Of a stretch of DNA of 64,000 nt, positions 33,976 to 43,226 are shown one piece after another (the first letter of the stretch is position 1; the number at the start of each line of letters is the position of its first letter). The stretch is from Caldifarciminota bacterium (lineage in GTDB: Bacteria; Hydrothermota; Tepidihabitantia; Tepidihabitantales; Tepidihabitantaceae). The stretch is from contig JAOABP010000003.1 of NCBI GenBank assembly GCA_026418295.1, positions 1 through 64,000 on the forward strand. The letters are read 5' to 3'. Both the position numbers and the translations under genes were made by a program. The notes beneath the pieces are model-generated. The model worked only from the letters and a program-made list of their open reading frames with translations, was not told where the DNA came from and did not search any database.

Positions 33976-36720
33976 TTACCTCAACAGCGTAAACCGCTGC
34001 CTTAACTTTATCCCGGAACCGCTCAGTTTCAGAAAATAGACACCGGTATTCAGGTCCCGGAGATCAAAACTCATCCTTGCCGTGCCAGCACTCAGCTCTC
34101 CTGTCTGCAGCAGGCGCACCTGTCTGCCTGCCGCATCCAGCAGTTCCAGCCGGAACCGTCCGGTCTGAGGCAATTTCACCTCCAGCTCCAGCCGACTCCG
34201 CACCGGATTGCCGAGCAGACGCAGTTCAGTCCGGGCGGACCTGCCCTCCAGTCTTTCAGCAACTCCAACCGGGTTCCAGAAGGCACCGAGCGCCTTGTCA
34301 GTGAAGTAATCCGGCAGATAACCGTCAAATGTAATCAGCACCTGGTCCGAGCCGGTGGTAATACCGGAAAGGTAGCGATCATAAGGCTGGTTGATCAGCT
34401 CAATCCCCTGCGGATCCAGAACCTGACCGTTCGTATTCACCCGGGCACCGTAGATGTCCTGGTCCTCCTGATTCCGGTAATCCTCCCAGGCAACCAGCCA
34501 GAAGGGACTCTGCCACTCCACTCTGAGAGAGTACTGTTCATAATCGGCGGTGGAAATTGCAATCCCCTCCGGATCCAGCACCTCGCCATCAGTGCTCACC
34601 CGGGCTGCGTAAACATCATAACCACCGCCCCGGCTGTCAGTCCACGCGACAAAGTAGCCACCATTGCCGGAAACCACATCCGGAAATAACTGATAATCTT
34701 CCGCAGTGCAGACTGGAATGCCATCCGGGTCCAGCACTTCACCCGAAGGCGTCACCCGGGCAGCGTAGATGTCCGCATAACCAATACTGTCCCGTACATC
34801 CTGCCAGACAACCAGCAGTGTATCACTGCCGCTGCTCACCGCCGGATAAGTTTGCCAGCCGGTGAAACCGGCAATGGTCAGAGTTCCCAGCACATTGCCG
34901 TCCGGTGTCACCCGCACCCCATAGATGTCATGCTTATCTTCAACCCAGTCGTGAAGCTCATAGACTACCAGATAATTTTCCCCGTTGAAACCCGGCTGTG
35001 GATAATTCTTGTCATACTCATCAACTACAACCGGTATCCCATCCGGATCCAGCACTTCACCCGAAGGTGTCACCCGGGCACCATAAATGTCTTGGTAGCC
35101 GTTCCGCACATCAACCCAGGTTACAAAGTAATTTGTGCCGTCAAAGGCAACCGCAGGCGTATACTGATAGGACCAGCCGGTGGCGATCGGGATGCCGTCC
35201 GGATCAAGAACCTGCCCCTGAGGTGTCACCCGCGCGCCGTAAATATCCCCATCATATCCATTCCGGTAATCCTGCCAGACCACCAGATAATTGTTGCCGT
35301 CAAAGGCAGCCACCGGTGCATACTGGGTCGGGCTGATAATTCCCCAGGAAACCAGAATACCATCCGGTTCAAGCACCTGTCCACTTGTGGTGACCCGCGC
35401 GCCGTAGATGTCCGGTGCCTGCTCATTCCGGTAATCAGACCAGACCGCAAGATATCTGCCACCGCCGAAAACCACCGCCGGCAGCACCTGGTCGTATTCG
35501 GGCTCTGCCGAAACCGGAATACCGGCGCTGTCCAGCACCACACCACCAGTGCTCACCCGGGTACCATAGATATCCGCCTGCCAGCCGGAACGGTAGTCCA
35601 GCCAGACCACAAAATAGTTCGTGCCGTCAAAAGCCGGTGCCGGATAACTGCTCAGATTATCACTCATCCTGATTCCCTGAGGATCCAGCACAGTTCCGCC
35701 CGGTGTCACCCGCGCACCATAAACCCGGTAATCCTCAAGCGCCTCCCGGTCATCAAACCAGACCACAAAATAGTTCGTGCCGTCGAATGACACTCGGGGC
35801 AGAGCCTGATCATTATCTTCCGCCGAAATGACAAAACCGAGGCTGTCCAGCACCACACCGCTTGGGCTCATCCGGGCACCATAAACATCATAATAGTAAT
35901 CACCATCCCGGTCATCACAAAAGACGAACAGATAATTGGTGCCGTCAAATGCGAGCCCGCGATAGATGATCTGGTCATAGGGCTGAATATTAACCGGAAT
36001 ACCATCCGGGTCCAGCACCTGACCATCAGTGGTCACCCGTGCCGCATAAATGTCCGACTCCCAGTTCCCGTTGCGCAGGTCATTCCAGGCAACCAGATAG
36101 TTCGTGCCGTCAAAGATAACCGAAGGAATCGACTGAATTTCCGGTGCCGTCGAGATGGGGATTCCGTCCGGATCCAGCACCTCTCCTGCCGGCGTCACCC
36201 GCGCGCCGTAAATATCCGCATCCCCGTTCCGCCAGTCCACCCAGATCACCAGATAGTTGGTGCCGTCAAATGTCACTGCCGGGTACTCTCCTCCCCAGGA
36301 ACCGTAAGATATCTGGATCGGCATCGTGTCAATTATCACCCCGTCGGACCGGATGCGGACACCGGAAATCTCGCCCTGGTCATAATCCATCCAGACAACA
36401 AAAAAGTTATTGCCGTCAGAGGCGACATCGGCAAAATCCTCCTCGCCTGGTCTCGGACCCAGAACCAGAGTAGTATCAAAAGGAAACTCCTGAAGCTCAA
36501 ATCCCGTTTTCCGGTTCGGACCCGATCTTTTTACTGCTGATTGTGGTGCTCTTTTAAGAAACCCTTTTTCCTTCCAGAACCGGGCAAAACTTCTGACCGC
36601 CTTTCGCCTTTGTACTCCCTGAAAACCAACATGCGGGACAACCCGGTTCTGAAACGGCGCCACAACTGCGCCCCAGCCCAGACTCATGCTGATCAGCAGG
36701 GTAAAAAGGATTCGCTTCAT
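33976..36720 (-). CDS. Large secreted repeat protein with Por-type sorting domain
   Basis: 914 residues: signal peptide (1-18), then 13 tandem repeats of about 52 residues (roughly 100-790). Each repeat reads FDGTNYxVVWxDxRNG, then DIYGARVTPxGxVLDPDGIPI, as a multi-bladed beta structure. The C-terminal sorting domain (about 835-914) has LLGNPVRSRLELEV, LLDAAGRQVRLL and NTGVYFLKL. Exported and probably cell-surface attached or released; ligand unknown. GGAGGTGA precedes the ATG and a strong promoter lies upstream. Confidence 0.85.
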   Translation of the reverse strand: MKRILFTLLISMSLGWGAVVAPFQNRVVPHVGFQGVQRRKAVRSFARFWKEKGFLKRAPQSAVKRSGPNRKTGFELQEFPFDTTLVLGPRPGEEDFADVASDGNNFFVVWMDYDQGEISGVRIRSDGVIIDTMPIQISYGSWGGEYPAVTFDGTNYLVIWVDWRNGDADIYGARVTPAGEVLDPDGIPISTAPEIQSIPSVIFDGTNYLVAWNDLRNGNWESDIYAARVTTDGQVLDPDGIPVNIQPYDQIIYRGLAFDGTNYLFVFCDDRDGDYYYDVYGARMSPSGVVLDSLGFVISAEDNDQALPRVSFDGTNYFVVWFDDREALEDYRVYGARVTPGGTVLDPQGIRMSDNLSSYPAPAFDGTNYFVVWLDYRSGWQADIYGTRVSTGGVVLDSAGIPVSAEPEYDQVLPAVVFGGGRYLAVWSDYRNEQAPDIYGARVTTSGQVLEPDGILVSWGIISPTQYAPVAAFDGNNYLVVWQDYRNGYDGDIYGARVTPQGQVLDPDGIPIATGWSYQYTPAVAFDGTNYFVTWVDVRNGYQDIYGARVTPSGEVLDPDGIPVVVDEYDKNYPQPGFNGENYLVVYELHDWVEDKHDIYGVRVTPDGNVLGTLTIAGFTGWQTYPAVSSGSDTLLVVWQDVRDSIGYADIYAARVTPSGEVLDPDGIPVCTAEDYQLFPDVVSGNGGYFVAWTDSRGGGYDVYAARVSTDGEVLDPEGIAISTADYEQYSLRVEWQSPFWLVAWEDYRNQEDQDIYGARVNTNGQVLDPQGIELINQPYDRYLSGITTGSDQVLITFDGYLPDYFTDKALGAFWNPVGVAERLEGRSARTELRLLGNPVRSRLELEVKLPQTGRFRLELLDAAGRQVRLLQTGELSAGTARMSFDLRDLNTGVYFLKLSGSGIKLRQRFTLLR
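34320..36420 (-). repeat. Thirteen tandem 150-160 bp coding repeats
   Basis: The DNA shows recurring blocks such as CATCCGGATCCAGCAC and GTGCCGTCAAA at intervals of about 155 bp, matching the protein repeats. Units are diverged, not identical. Confidence 0.85.
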
Positions 36721-36738
36721 TAGTCACCTCCGGTACTC

Positions 36739-36766
36739 AATATACCCCGACTGCCACTTCTGTCAA
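36739..36766 (-). promoter_or_regulatory. Promoter of the 13-repeat protein gene
   Basis: Minus strand: TTGACA (36766-36761), 16-bp spacer, TATATT (36744-36739). Leader of about 12 nt containing GGAGG; a leadered contrast to the leaderless genes. Confidence 0.75.
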
Positions 36767-36878
36767 TGCTGAATTTCGCTAAAAATTTAATTAATTTTTC
36801 AGCCTTCAACTTATTAGTTGAAAATCTACATCGCTCCGAACACTGATTAACAAAATCCCGGTTTCCATCGGTATCGGC

Positions 36879-36907
36879 TTGACTTGGGTTCGGGTTTGAC
36901 CTATGCT
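36879..36907 (+). promoter_or_regulatory. Leaderless-type promoter for the 229-residue gene
   Basis: TTGACT (36879-36884), 17-bp spacer, TATGCT (36902-36907), six bases, ATG 36914. Confidence 0.7.
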
Positions 36908-36913
36908 CATCTG

Positions 36914-37603
36914 ATGAAGTTGCTGCTGATCACTCTTAGTCTTGCAGTCCCGGCTGGTGCCATCCTTTACCACATTGACAGTCCGGTGCCGATATCTCTA
37001 ACTCACGGCGAATACTATGCCGGACTGCGCCTCTGGGGCGAGGGCGGCGTTCTCGCCCGGTTCGGAGTCGGTCTGTTTGACCGGCTGACCATGGGCATGT
37101 CCTACAGCGCCAACCACATCATCGGTGGCAGTACGCCGGAGTTATCAAGGCCAAGACCGGAACTCTTCGCCCGGGTGGCAATTTTCCGGGAGGCAGGCTA
37201 TGTGCCGGACCTGACACTCGGGTTTGAAAGCCAGGGCTACGACTACTGTCACAATGAGGAATTCACCGTCCGCGAGAAAGGGGCATATCTGGCGGTCGGT
37301 AAGACTGTTGAAATCAGTCGGACATATGCCGAACTGGGCATCAACTGGTGGCGCGGATTTAACGGCTTTCTGGTCCTGAACCAGCTGCTGCCCGGTAATG
37401 TTGAGCTCATTGCTGAATATGACCCGGCGCTGAACACCCTGGAACCGGACCGCCCCTGGCGTGGTGGCTGGCTCAATTTCGGCATCGCCTGGACCTTTCA
37501 GGAACGGGTTCGTTTGGGGCTGGCACTGCGGGACCTGCTCGGAAACAATGACGCTACCCGGCGTAACCGGGTATTTGACCTCTCCATCAACGAGCATTTC
37601 TAA
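36914..37603 (+). CDS. Exported protein, possible outer-membrane beta-barrel, unknown
   Basis: ATG 36914 begins a clean signal peptide (MKLLLITLSLAVPAGA); the longer frame from 36884 starts at TTG inside the promoter. The mature part (about 210 residues) alternates polar and aromatic residues with many short strands (LTLGFESQGYDY, TYAELGINWW) and ends VFDLSINEHF, as in barrel proteins with a terminal Phe. No named family recognised. The next gene follows after nine bases. Confidence 0.7.
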   Translation: MKLLLITLSLAVPAGAILYHIDSPVPISLTHGEYYAGLRLWGEGGVLARFGVGLFDRLTMGMSYSANHIIGGSTPELSRPRPELFARVAIFREAGYVPDLTLGFESQGYDYCHNEEFTVREKGAYLAVGKTVEISRTYAELGINWWRGFNGFLVLNQLLPGNVELIAEYDPALNTLEPDRPWRGGWLNFGIAWTFQERVRLGLALRDLLGNNDATRRNRVFDLSINEHF

Positions 37604-37612
37604 GGAGGAAAA

Positions 37613-38089
37613 ATGGACACCAAGGAGTTTCTGAAAACGATTGAAGGTTTTGAACGGTTGGAAGACAGCGAACTGGAACGGTTTGCCCGGCTCGGCAAGC
37701 TGAAATCGGTCCGTGCCGGCGAACCGGTTGATGTTCAGGGTCAGCCGGCAGACCGGTTTTACATTCTTGTCTCCGGAAGGCTGGCGGTCATTCTCACCCT
37801 TGACTTCGGTGTTGCCCAGCAGACCTATCAGATTATGACGCTGGGACCGGGACAGATGTTTGCCTGGTCCGGACTGGTTGGCAACCAGCACTACACCGCC
37901 GGCTCCCGGGCACTGACCGACTGCACCTTTCTGGAATTTGAGGTCGCGGAACTGGAAAGACTTTTTGATCAGGACCCTCGGCTCGGGTATGTGCTCATGC
38001 GGCTCGTTGCCCGGACGATTGCTTCGCGCCTGCGCCACATCCAGCTGCAGCTTGCCCAGCAGTTTGCCCTCCGGGAATCAACCGAGTGA
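37613..38089 (+). CDS. Cyclic-nucleotide-binding-domain protein without DNA-binding domain
   Basis: 158 residues covering a CRP-like cNMP-binding fold (about 12-125; FYILVSGRLAVIL, GPGQMFAWSGLV) and a C-terminal helix, but no helix-turn-helix. The phosphate-binding cassette residues are not standard, so ligand is uncertain. AAGGAGG precedes the ATG. It heads the cmk-plsC-ispH-rpsA row with GTGA overlap to cmk. Confidence 0.85.
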   Translation: MDTKEFLKTIEGFERLEDSELERFARLGKLKSVRAGEPVDVQGQPADRFYILVSGRLAVILTLDFGVAQQTYQIMTLGPGQMFAWSGLVGNQHYTAGSRALTDCTFLEFEVAELERLFDQDPRLGYVLMRLVARTIASRLRHIQLQLAQQFALRESTE

Positions 38090-38769
38090 AAAAAAACTCT
38101 GCCGGCTTCATTATTGCCATTGACGGTCCTGCAGGTTCCGGCAAGTCTACCACCGCCCGGCTCGTTGCCCAGCGGCTGGGTTTCTTCCATCTTGATACCG
38201 GTGCGATGTACCGGGCAATCACACTGAAAATCATCGAGGCAGGAATCCGGCTCACCAACCGCCGCCAGCTCCAGCAACTGCTGGACAGCACCCAGCTGAA
38301 CCTGAAATGGGAAAATGACCGGCTGCGGGTCCTGCTGGATAAACGGGATGTTACTGAAGCTATCCGCCAGCCAGCGGTGAGTGCACTCGTCTCACCGGTG
38401 TCCGCGATCCGCTCTGTGCGGGAAAAACTGGTTGCCGAACAGCGCCGGCTGGCAGCAGGCAGAAATGTCGTCTGCGAAGGCCGGGACATCGGGAGTGTGG
38501 TCTTCCCGCATGCCCAGCTCAAGATCTATCTTGACTGTGATCTGAAAGAGCGGGCGCGGCGCCGGCTGGCAGAACTGAAGGGAAAGGCAAATCTGGAACA
38601 GGTACGGAAAAATCTCGCCGAGCGCGACCGGATTGACTCCCACCGGCGGCACAGTCCGCTGCGCCGGGCCCGGGATGCAATTCTCATTGACACCACCCAC
38701 CTCACAATTGAAGAACAGGTGGCGCTCGTCTGCGCCCTTGCCCGGCGCCGGCTGGCAGACCCGGACTGA
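38086..38769 (+). CDS. cmk: Cytidylate kinase
   Basis: 227 residues. Phosphorylates CMP and dCMP. Seen: P-loop IDGPAGSGKST, LDTGAMYRA, and CEGRDIGSVVFP, all Cmk signatures. GTG start overlapping the previous stop (GTGA). The cmk-plsC-ispH-rpsA order is conserved in several bacterial phyla. Confidence 0.96.
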   Translation: MKKNSAGFIIAIDGPAGSGKSTTARLVAQRLGFFHLDTGAMYRAITLKIIEAGIRLTNRRQLQQLLDSTQLNLKWENDRLRVLLDKRDVTEAIRQPAVSALVSPVSAIRSVREKLVAEQRRLAAGRNVVCEGRDIGSVVFPHAQLKIYLDCDLKERARRRLAELKGKANLEQVRKNLAERDRIDSHRRHSPLRRARDAILIDTTHLTIEEQVALVCALARRRLADPD

Positions 38770-38770
38770 A

Positions 38771-39415
38771 ATGAAACTCCGCTGGCGGCTCGCCTGGAGT
38801 CTCACCTACCCGCTTGCCCGGCTGCTGCTGCGTCTCCGGGTTTCAGGCCGGGAACACCTCCGCGCGGTAAAGGATCGCGGTGTAATAATTGCCGCTAATC
38901 ACACCTCCAACTTCGATCCGCTCATACTCGGCTGGGCTGCCGCCCGGGAGATCTTCTTTCTCGCCAAGGAGGAACTCTTCCGTTACCGCCCTTTTGCCTG
39001 GCTCATCCAAAGCTGGAATGCCATTCCGGTCCGGCGGGGCGGAATGGACCTTACCGCACTCCGGCGCTGCTCGCAACTCCTCCGGCACCGCCAGACCCTG
39101 GTGCTGTTTCCTGAAGGTACCCGCAGTCGCAGTGGCAAACTGGGCAGTTTCAGACCCGGAGTGGCAATGCTGGCGGTCCGGAACTCGGTGCCGGTTATCC
39201 CCTGTTACATTGCTGGAGTTGACAAGTCCTTCATTTCCTGGTGCGTGGACCGGGACTTTGTCCGGCAGGGACTGCGCCCCTGTCCTCAGCAGTGTGTACC
39301 GATCACGGTGCGGTTCGGTCCACCCGTAATGCCCGAAGGATTTGCCAACAACCGGACCGGTTATGAACAGCTCACCCGGGAAATCCAGTCCCGGGTCGAA
39401 ACTCTGGCAGGCTGA
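38771..39415 (+). CDS. plsC: 1-acyl-sn-glycerol-3-phosphate acyltransferase (PlsC-like)
   Basis: 214 residues from ATG 38771, two bases past the cmk stop. Makes phosphatidic acid in the inner membrane. The four acyltransferase motifs are present: NHTSNFDP (catalytic His and Asp), IPVRRGG, FPEGTRSRSG, and VPVIPCYIAG. One N-terminal hydrophobic stretch may associate with the membrane. Confidence 0.93.
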   Translation: MKLRWRLAWSLTYPLARLLLRLRVSGREHLRAVKDRGVIIAANHTSNFDPLILGWAAAREIFFLAKEELFRYRPFAWLIQSWNAIPVRRGGMDLTALRRCSQLLRHRQTLVLFPEGTRSRSGKLGSFRPGVAMLAVRNSVPVIPCYIAGVDKSFISWCVDRDFVRQGLRPCPQQCVPITVRFGPPVMPEGFANNRTGYEQLTREIQSRVETLAG

Positions 39416-39416
39416 A

Positions 39417-40262
39417 ATGCCCCGCATCCTGATCGCCCGGCCGACCGGTTTCTGCTTCGGTGTCGAGCGGGCACTGCGGCTGGCAAGAAATGCATTAAGA
39501 AAATATCCCAGAGTCTGGACCTATGGCGAACTGGTTCATAACCCTGATGTCCTGCGCGAACTCCAGAACGAGGGCATAAGAATCGCTGCCCGCATCAGTG
39601 CGGTCCGGGATGGTGCCATCATCATCCGCGCCCATGGCTGTCCGCCGGAAGTGCTGACGCAATGCCGGGCTCGGGGACTGGAAATCATCGACGCCACCTG
39701 CCCCTATGTGCGCCGGGTTCAGCAGGTAGCGCGCCGGCTGGCAGCGGAAGGCTATCAGGTGGTGGTCGTGGGAGAACGCAACCATCCCGAGGTCCGGGCG
39801 ATCCTTGCCGCTGCCGCTCCGCGGGCACTCGTCTATTCACCTGCCCGCCGGTTCCGGAAAACTGAGAAGATCGGTGTTGTTGCCCAGACGACCATTGGCC
39901 GGGACCGGCTCAAGGCAGCAGTTGCCAACCTGCTTGATTTTGGTTATACTGAAATCCGGGTCTTCAACACCATCTGTGCTGAAGTGACCGCCCGGCAGGC
40001 GGCAGCGGTCCGGCTTGCCAAGCGGGTCGAGGCGGTAATAGTGGTTGGCGGCAGAAACAGCGCCAATACCACCCGCCTGGCGGAGATTATCCAGCCGCAC
40101 TGCCGCCGGGTTGTGCATATCACCGGCCCGGCAGAAATCGATCCTGCTGAGTGGCAGGGGTTCTGCCGGATCGGGATTGCTGCGGGTGCGTCAACTCCGG
40201 CAAAGGTGGTGGCAGAAGTTGCCCGAATTTTAAGAATGTCAGGAGGACGAAAAGATGAATAA
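39417..40262 (+). CDS. ispH: 4-hydroxy-3-methylbut-2-enyl diphosphate reductase IspH
   Basis: 281 residues from ATG 39417. Last enzyme of the MEP isoprenoid pathway, with an Fe-S cluster held by three Cys: GFCFGV, DATCPYV and NTICAEV. The NTIC motif is followed by AEVTARQ where DATQxRQ is common. The neighbouring motif RAHGCPPEV has Cys in place of the usual Val. Overlaps rpsA by eight bases. Confidence 0.95.
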   Translation: MPRILIARPTGFCFGVERALRLARNALRKYPRVWTYGELVHNPDVLRELQNEGIRIAARISAVRDGAIIIRAHGCPPEVLTQCRARGLEIIDATCPYVRRVQQVARRLAAEGYQVVVVGERNHPEVRAILAAAAPRALVYSPARRFRKTEKIGVVAQTTIGRDRLKAAVANLLDFGYTEIRVFNTICAEVTARQAAAVRLAKRVEAVIVVGGRNSANTTRLAEIIQPHCRRVVHITGPAEIDPAEWQGFCRIGIAAGASTPAKVVAEVARILRMSGGRKDE

Positions 40263-41937
40263 TTACCAGTCAAACCCGGCTCCGGATACCGGAGAAACCA
40301 ACTCGCTTTACGACACCTCTTTCCCCAGTTATCGTGAGGGAGAAATTGTCACCGGCACGATCATCAAGCGGGTGCAGAATGCGGTGCTGGTGGACATCGG
40401 TCTGAAGGCGGAGGGAATTCTGCCGCTCGAGGAGTTCCGCAATCCCGATGAGGCGGTTGAAGGCAGAAAGATTCAGGTCTACATTGACGCTTTGGAAAAC
40501 AAGGACGGATTCCCGGTCCTTTCCAAGAAAAAGGCCGACTTCCAGCTCGCCTGGGAGATCATCAAACAGAAGTCCGAAAGCGGTGAACCGGTGAAGGCGG
40601 TTGTGCTGCGCCGGGTCAAGGGCGGTCTCGCAGTGGATGTGTTCGGGCTCGACGCCTTTCTGCCCGGCTCGCAGGTTGACCTCCGGCCCGTTCCCAATCT
40701 CGACGCCCTGGTTAACCAGGAACTGGAGGTCAAAATTCTCTCCGTGAACTGGCACAAGAAGAATATCGTCGTTTCCCGCCGGGCACTGCTGGAGGAACGG
40801 CAGGAGGCGCTGCGCCGGGAACTCCTGCAGCGGATCCAGGTTGGCGACATCATTGAAGGAACGGTCAAGACCGTAACTGAGTTCGGTGCCTTCATTGACA
40901 TCGGCGGTGTTGACGCCCTGCTTCACATCTCCGATCTTGCCTGGGTCAAGGTGGTTCATCCCAGTGAGGTGGTGCAGCCGGGCGAAAAACTGAAGGTCAA
41001 GGTCCTTTCCGCGGACACCAATACCGGCCGGATTACCGTCGGCCTGAAGCAGCTGACCCCGCACCCCTGGGAAAAGGTGGAGGAGAAGTATCCGATCGGC
41101 TCCCGCGTCCGGGGCCGGGTCACCACGCTTGCCGAATACGGTGCATTTGTGGAACTGGAGAAGGGAATCGAGGGACTGATTCATATCTCGGAAATGTCCT
41201 GGACCAAATCCATCCACCACCCGGCACAGCTGCTCTCGGTTGACCAGGAGGTGGAAGCGGTGGTGCTGAATATCGACAAGGAGAACCGCCGCATCTCTCT
41301 GGGGTTGAAGCAGACTCAGCCTGACCCCTGGTCGCTGATTGATGAACGCTACAAGGTCGGACAGCGGGTCACCGGCAAGGTCAAGTCGCTCAAGGATTTC
41401 GGGGCATTTGTCGAACTGGAGGAGGGAATTGAGGGGCTGATTCATAATCAGGACATCTCCTGGACCAAGCGCATCAAACACCCGCGCGAGGAGCTGCGCA
41501 AGGGCCAGGTCGTGGAAACAATCATTCTGGAAATTGACAAGGAAAACCGGAAGATCTCCCTGGGATTAAAGCAGACTCAGGAGGACCCGTTCTACAAACT
41601 CAGCCAGGAGCTGAAGGAGGGGGACATTGTCCGGGCGCGGATTGTGGACATCCCGAAACCCGGACTGGTGGTCGCCCTGAACTATGGAATCGAAGGGTTT
41701 GTGCCCTTGAGTCAGCTCGCCCGGGGTGGCGGGAAGAAGGTCCGGGAAAACTACCAGATCGGCGAGGAGCTGGAACTTAAGGTACTGAGAATTGACCTCA
41801 ACAACCGGCGCGTCGCTCTGAGCGAGAAGGCGCTCCAGCCCAAGCCGGAAGAAAAAGAGGAAGAGGAACTGCCGCCGGAACGGCCCTCAGACCGGTTTAC
41901 ACTTGAAGACCACCTCCGGGACTTCAAGGACTTTTAA
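40255..41937 (+). CDS. rpsA: 30S ribosomal protein S1
   Basis: 560 residues with six S1 OB-fold domains. Each has a pattern like GxVxGxVxxxxxFGAFVELxxGxEGLIH; the fourth and fifth are closest to the consensus. Binds mRNA on the small subunit. AGGAGG lies eight bases before ATG 40255, inside the end of ispH. S1's usual role in leadered mRNA binding is relevant given the many apparently leaderless genes here. Confidence 0.96.
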   Translation: MNNYQSNPAPDTGETNSLYDTSFPSYREGEIVTGTIIKRVQNAVLVDIGLKAEGILPLEEFRNPDEAVEGRKIQVYIDALENKDGFPVLSKKKADFQLAWEIIKQKSESGEPVKAVVLRRVKGGLAVDVFGLDAFLPGSQVDLRPVPNLDALVNQELEVKILSVNWHKKNIVVSRRALLEERQEALRRELLQRIQVGDIIEGTVKTVTEFGAFIDIGGVDALLHISDLAWVKVVHPSEVVQPGEKLKVKVLSADTNTGRITVGLKQLTPHPWEKVEEKYPIGSRVRGRVTTLAEYGAFVELEKGIEGLIHISEMSWTKSIHHPAQLLSVDQEVEAVVLNIDKENRRISLGLKQTQPDPWSLIDERYKVGQRVTGKVKSLKDFGAFVELEEGIEGLIHNQDISWTKRIKHPREELRKGQVVETIILEIDKENRKISLGLKQTQEDPFYKLSQELKEGDIVRARIVDIPKPGLVVALNYGIEGFVPLSQLARGGGKKVRENYQIGEELELKVLRIDLNNRRVALSEKALQPKPEEKEEEELPPERPSDRFTLEDHLRDFKDF

Positions 41938-41943
41938 CCACCC

Positions 41944-43185
41944 GTGACCGCTGTGCCCTTTGCCACTGAACCGGGGCGCACCGCCTGTATCGCCACGGTC
42001 GGCTGCCGGCTCAATCAGGCGGAAAGCGACCTGCTGCGCGGCTGGCTGCAGACTCAGGGCTTCCGGCTCGTCAATGACCCCGGAGCGATTCCCGATCTCT
42101 GCTTTGTCAATACCTGCGCGGTAACCGCCAATGCGGAGAGAAGCTCGCTGGCGCTCATCCGTTCGGTCTGCAGTCTCAACCCGAAACCCCGGGTGATTGT
42201 GTTCGGCTGTCTGCCGGCACGGGCACCCGAACTCCTGAAAAACATTCCCGGAGTTGACGAAATCTGGACCGCGGAGGAGAAAAAAAGCCGGCTGAAAGAC
42301 ATTCTGCCGGCACCGGTCCGGAGCCGTGCCCTGCTCAAGGTTCAGGACGGTTGCGACCGGACCTGCTCCTTCTGCGTGGTCCGCCAGCTGCGCGGCACTC
42401 CGGCAGCCGTGTCTCCGGAAAAGGTACTCAGCCAGTTTCAGCATCTGCGCCAGTCCGGGTATCAGGAGATTGTCCTCACCGGACTGAACCTCGGCCGGTA
42501 TGAAAGCGGAGACTGGAACCTTGCCCGGCTGCTCCGGCTGCTCCTGGCTCAACCGGGCCGGTTCCGGCTCCGGCTCGCCTCAATTGAACCGGACCTGTTC
42601 ACCGATGAGCTGCTGACGGTGATCGCCGATCCCCGCATCTGCAGCCACTTTCACATCCCGCTTCAGAGCGGTGATGACCGGCTGCTCGGGAAAATGGACC
42701 GGCGTTACCGGACCGCCGATTATGCCCGGCTCATTAATAAAATCCTTCAGGTGAAACCCGATGCCTGCATCGGAGCGGATGTGATCGTCGGGTATCCGGG
42801 TGAGGACGAACCTTCGTTTACGCGCACGATGAACTTCCTGGCCGCCATTCCGCTCCATTACCTGCATGTCTTTCCCTATTCACCCCGGCCCGGAACTCCG
42901 GCATTTGAACTCGGCGATCCGGTCCCGAAACCGGTGAAACAGCACCGGGTGCAGCTCCTCCGTCAGTGGTCACACAACCGGCGTCAGGCATATGCCCGCC
43001 GGTTTATCAGCACGGTCCGGGAGGCGGTGCTCGAACCCGACGGCCGGGCGCTCACGGACAATTATCTCCGGCTTACCTGTGAGCCGCTCCCGGCTGGAAT
43101 ACCTGCAGGCAGACTGGTCCGGCTCGTGCTGAAACCGGCTGAAGACCGGCTGGCAGGAACAGTAATTGATGCCGGTTCCAGCTAA
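41944..43185 (+). CDS. mtaB: tRNA t6A37 methylthiotransferase MtaB
   Basis: 413 residues, radical-SAM. Adds a methylthio group to t6A37. The N-terminal MTTase domain has CIATVGCRLNQAESD and NTCAV; the radical-SAM cluster motif is CDRTCSFCVV, and a TRAM domain ends the protein. The NQAES form and overall length favour MtaB over MiaB or RimO. GTG start, six bases after rpsA. Confidence 0.9.
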   Translation: MTAVPFATEPGRTACIATVGCRLNQAESDLLRGWLQTQGFRLVNDPGAIPDLCFVNTCAVTANAERSSLALIRSVCSLNPKPRVIVFGCLPARAPELLKNIPGVDEIWTAEEKKSRLKDILPAPVRSRALLKVQDGCDRTCSFCVVRQLRGTPAAVSPEKVLSQFQHLRQSGYQEIVLTGLNLGRYESGDWNLARLLRLLLAQPGRFRLRLASIEPDLFTDELLTVIADPRICSHFHIPLQSGDDRLLGKMDRRYRTADYARLINKILQVKPDACIGADVIVGYPGEDEPSFTRTMNFLAAIPLHYLHVFPYSPRPGTPAFELGDPVPKPVKQHRVQLLRQWSHNRRQAYARRFISTVREAVLEPDGRALTDNYLRLTCEPLPAGIPAGRLVRLVLKPAEDRLAGTVIDAGSS

Positions 43186-43226
43186 CGACAGCAGAAGAAG
43201 TATGATTTAAACAGGGAGGAACGGCT

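Noticed and set aside
34852-35790. 312-codon plus-strand frame with internal repeats
   Set aside because: Its repeats merely mirror the coding repeats of the 914-residue protein on the other strand.
40270-41481. 403-codon minus-strand frame
   Set aside because: Lies opposite rpsA, whose six S1 domains are certain; no motif or binding site.
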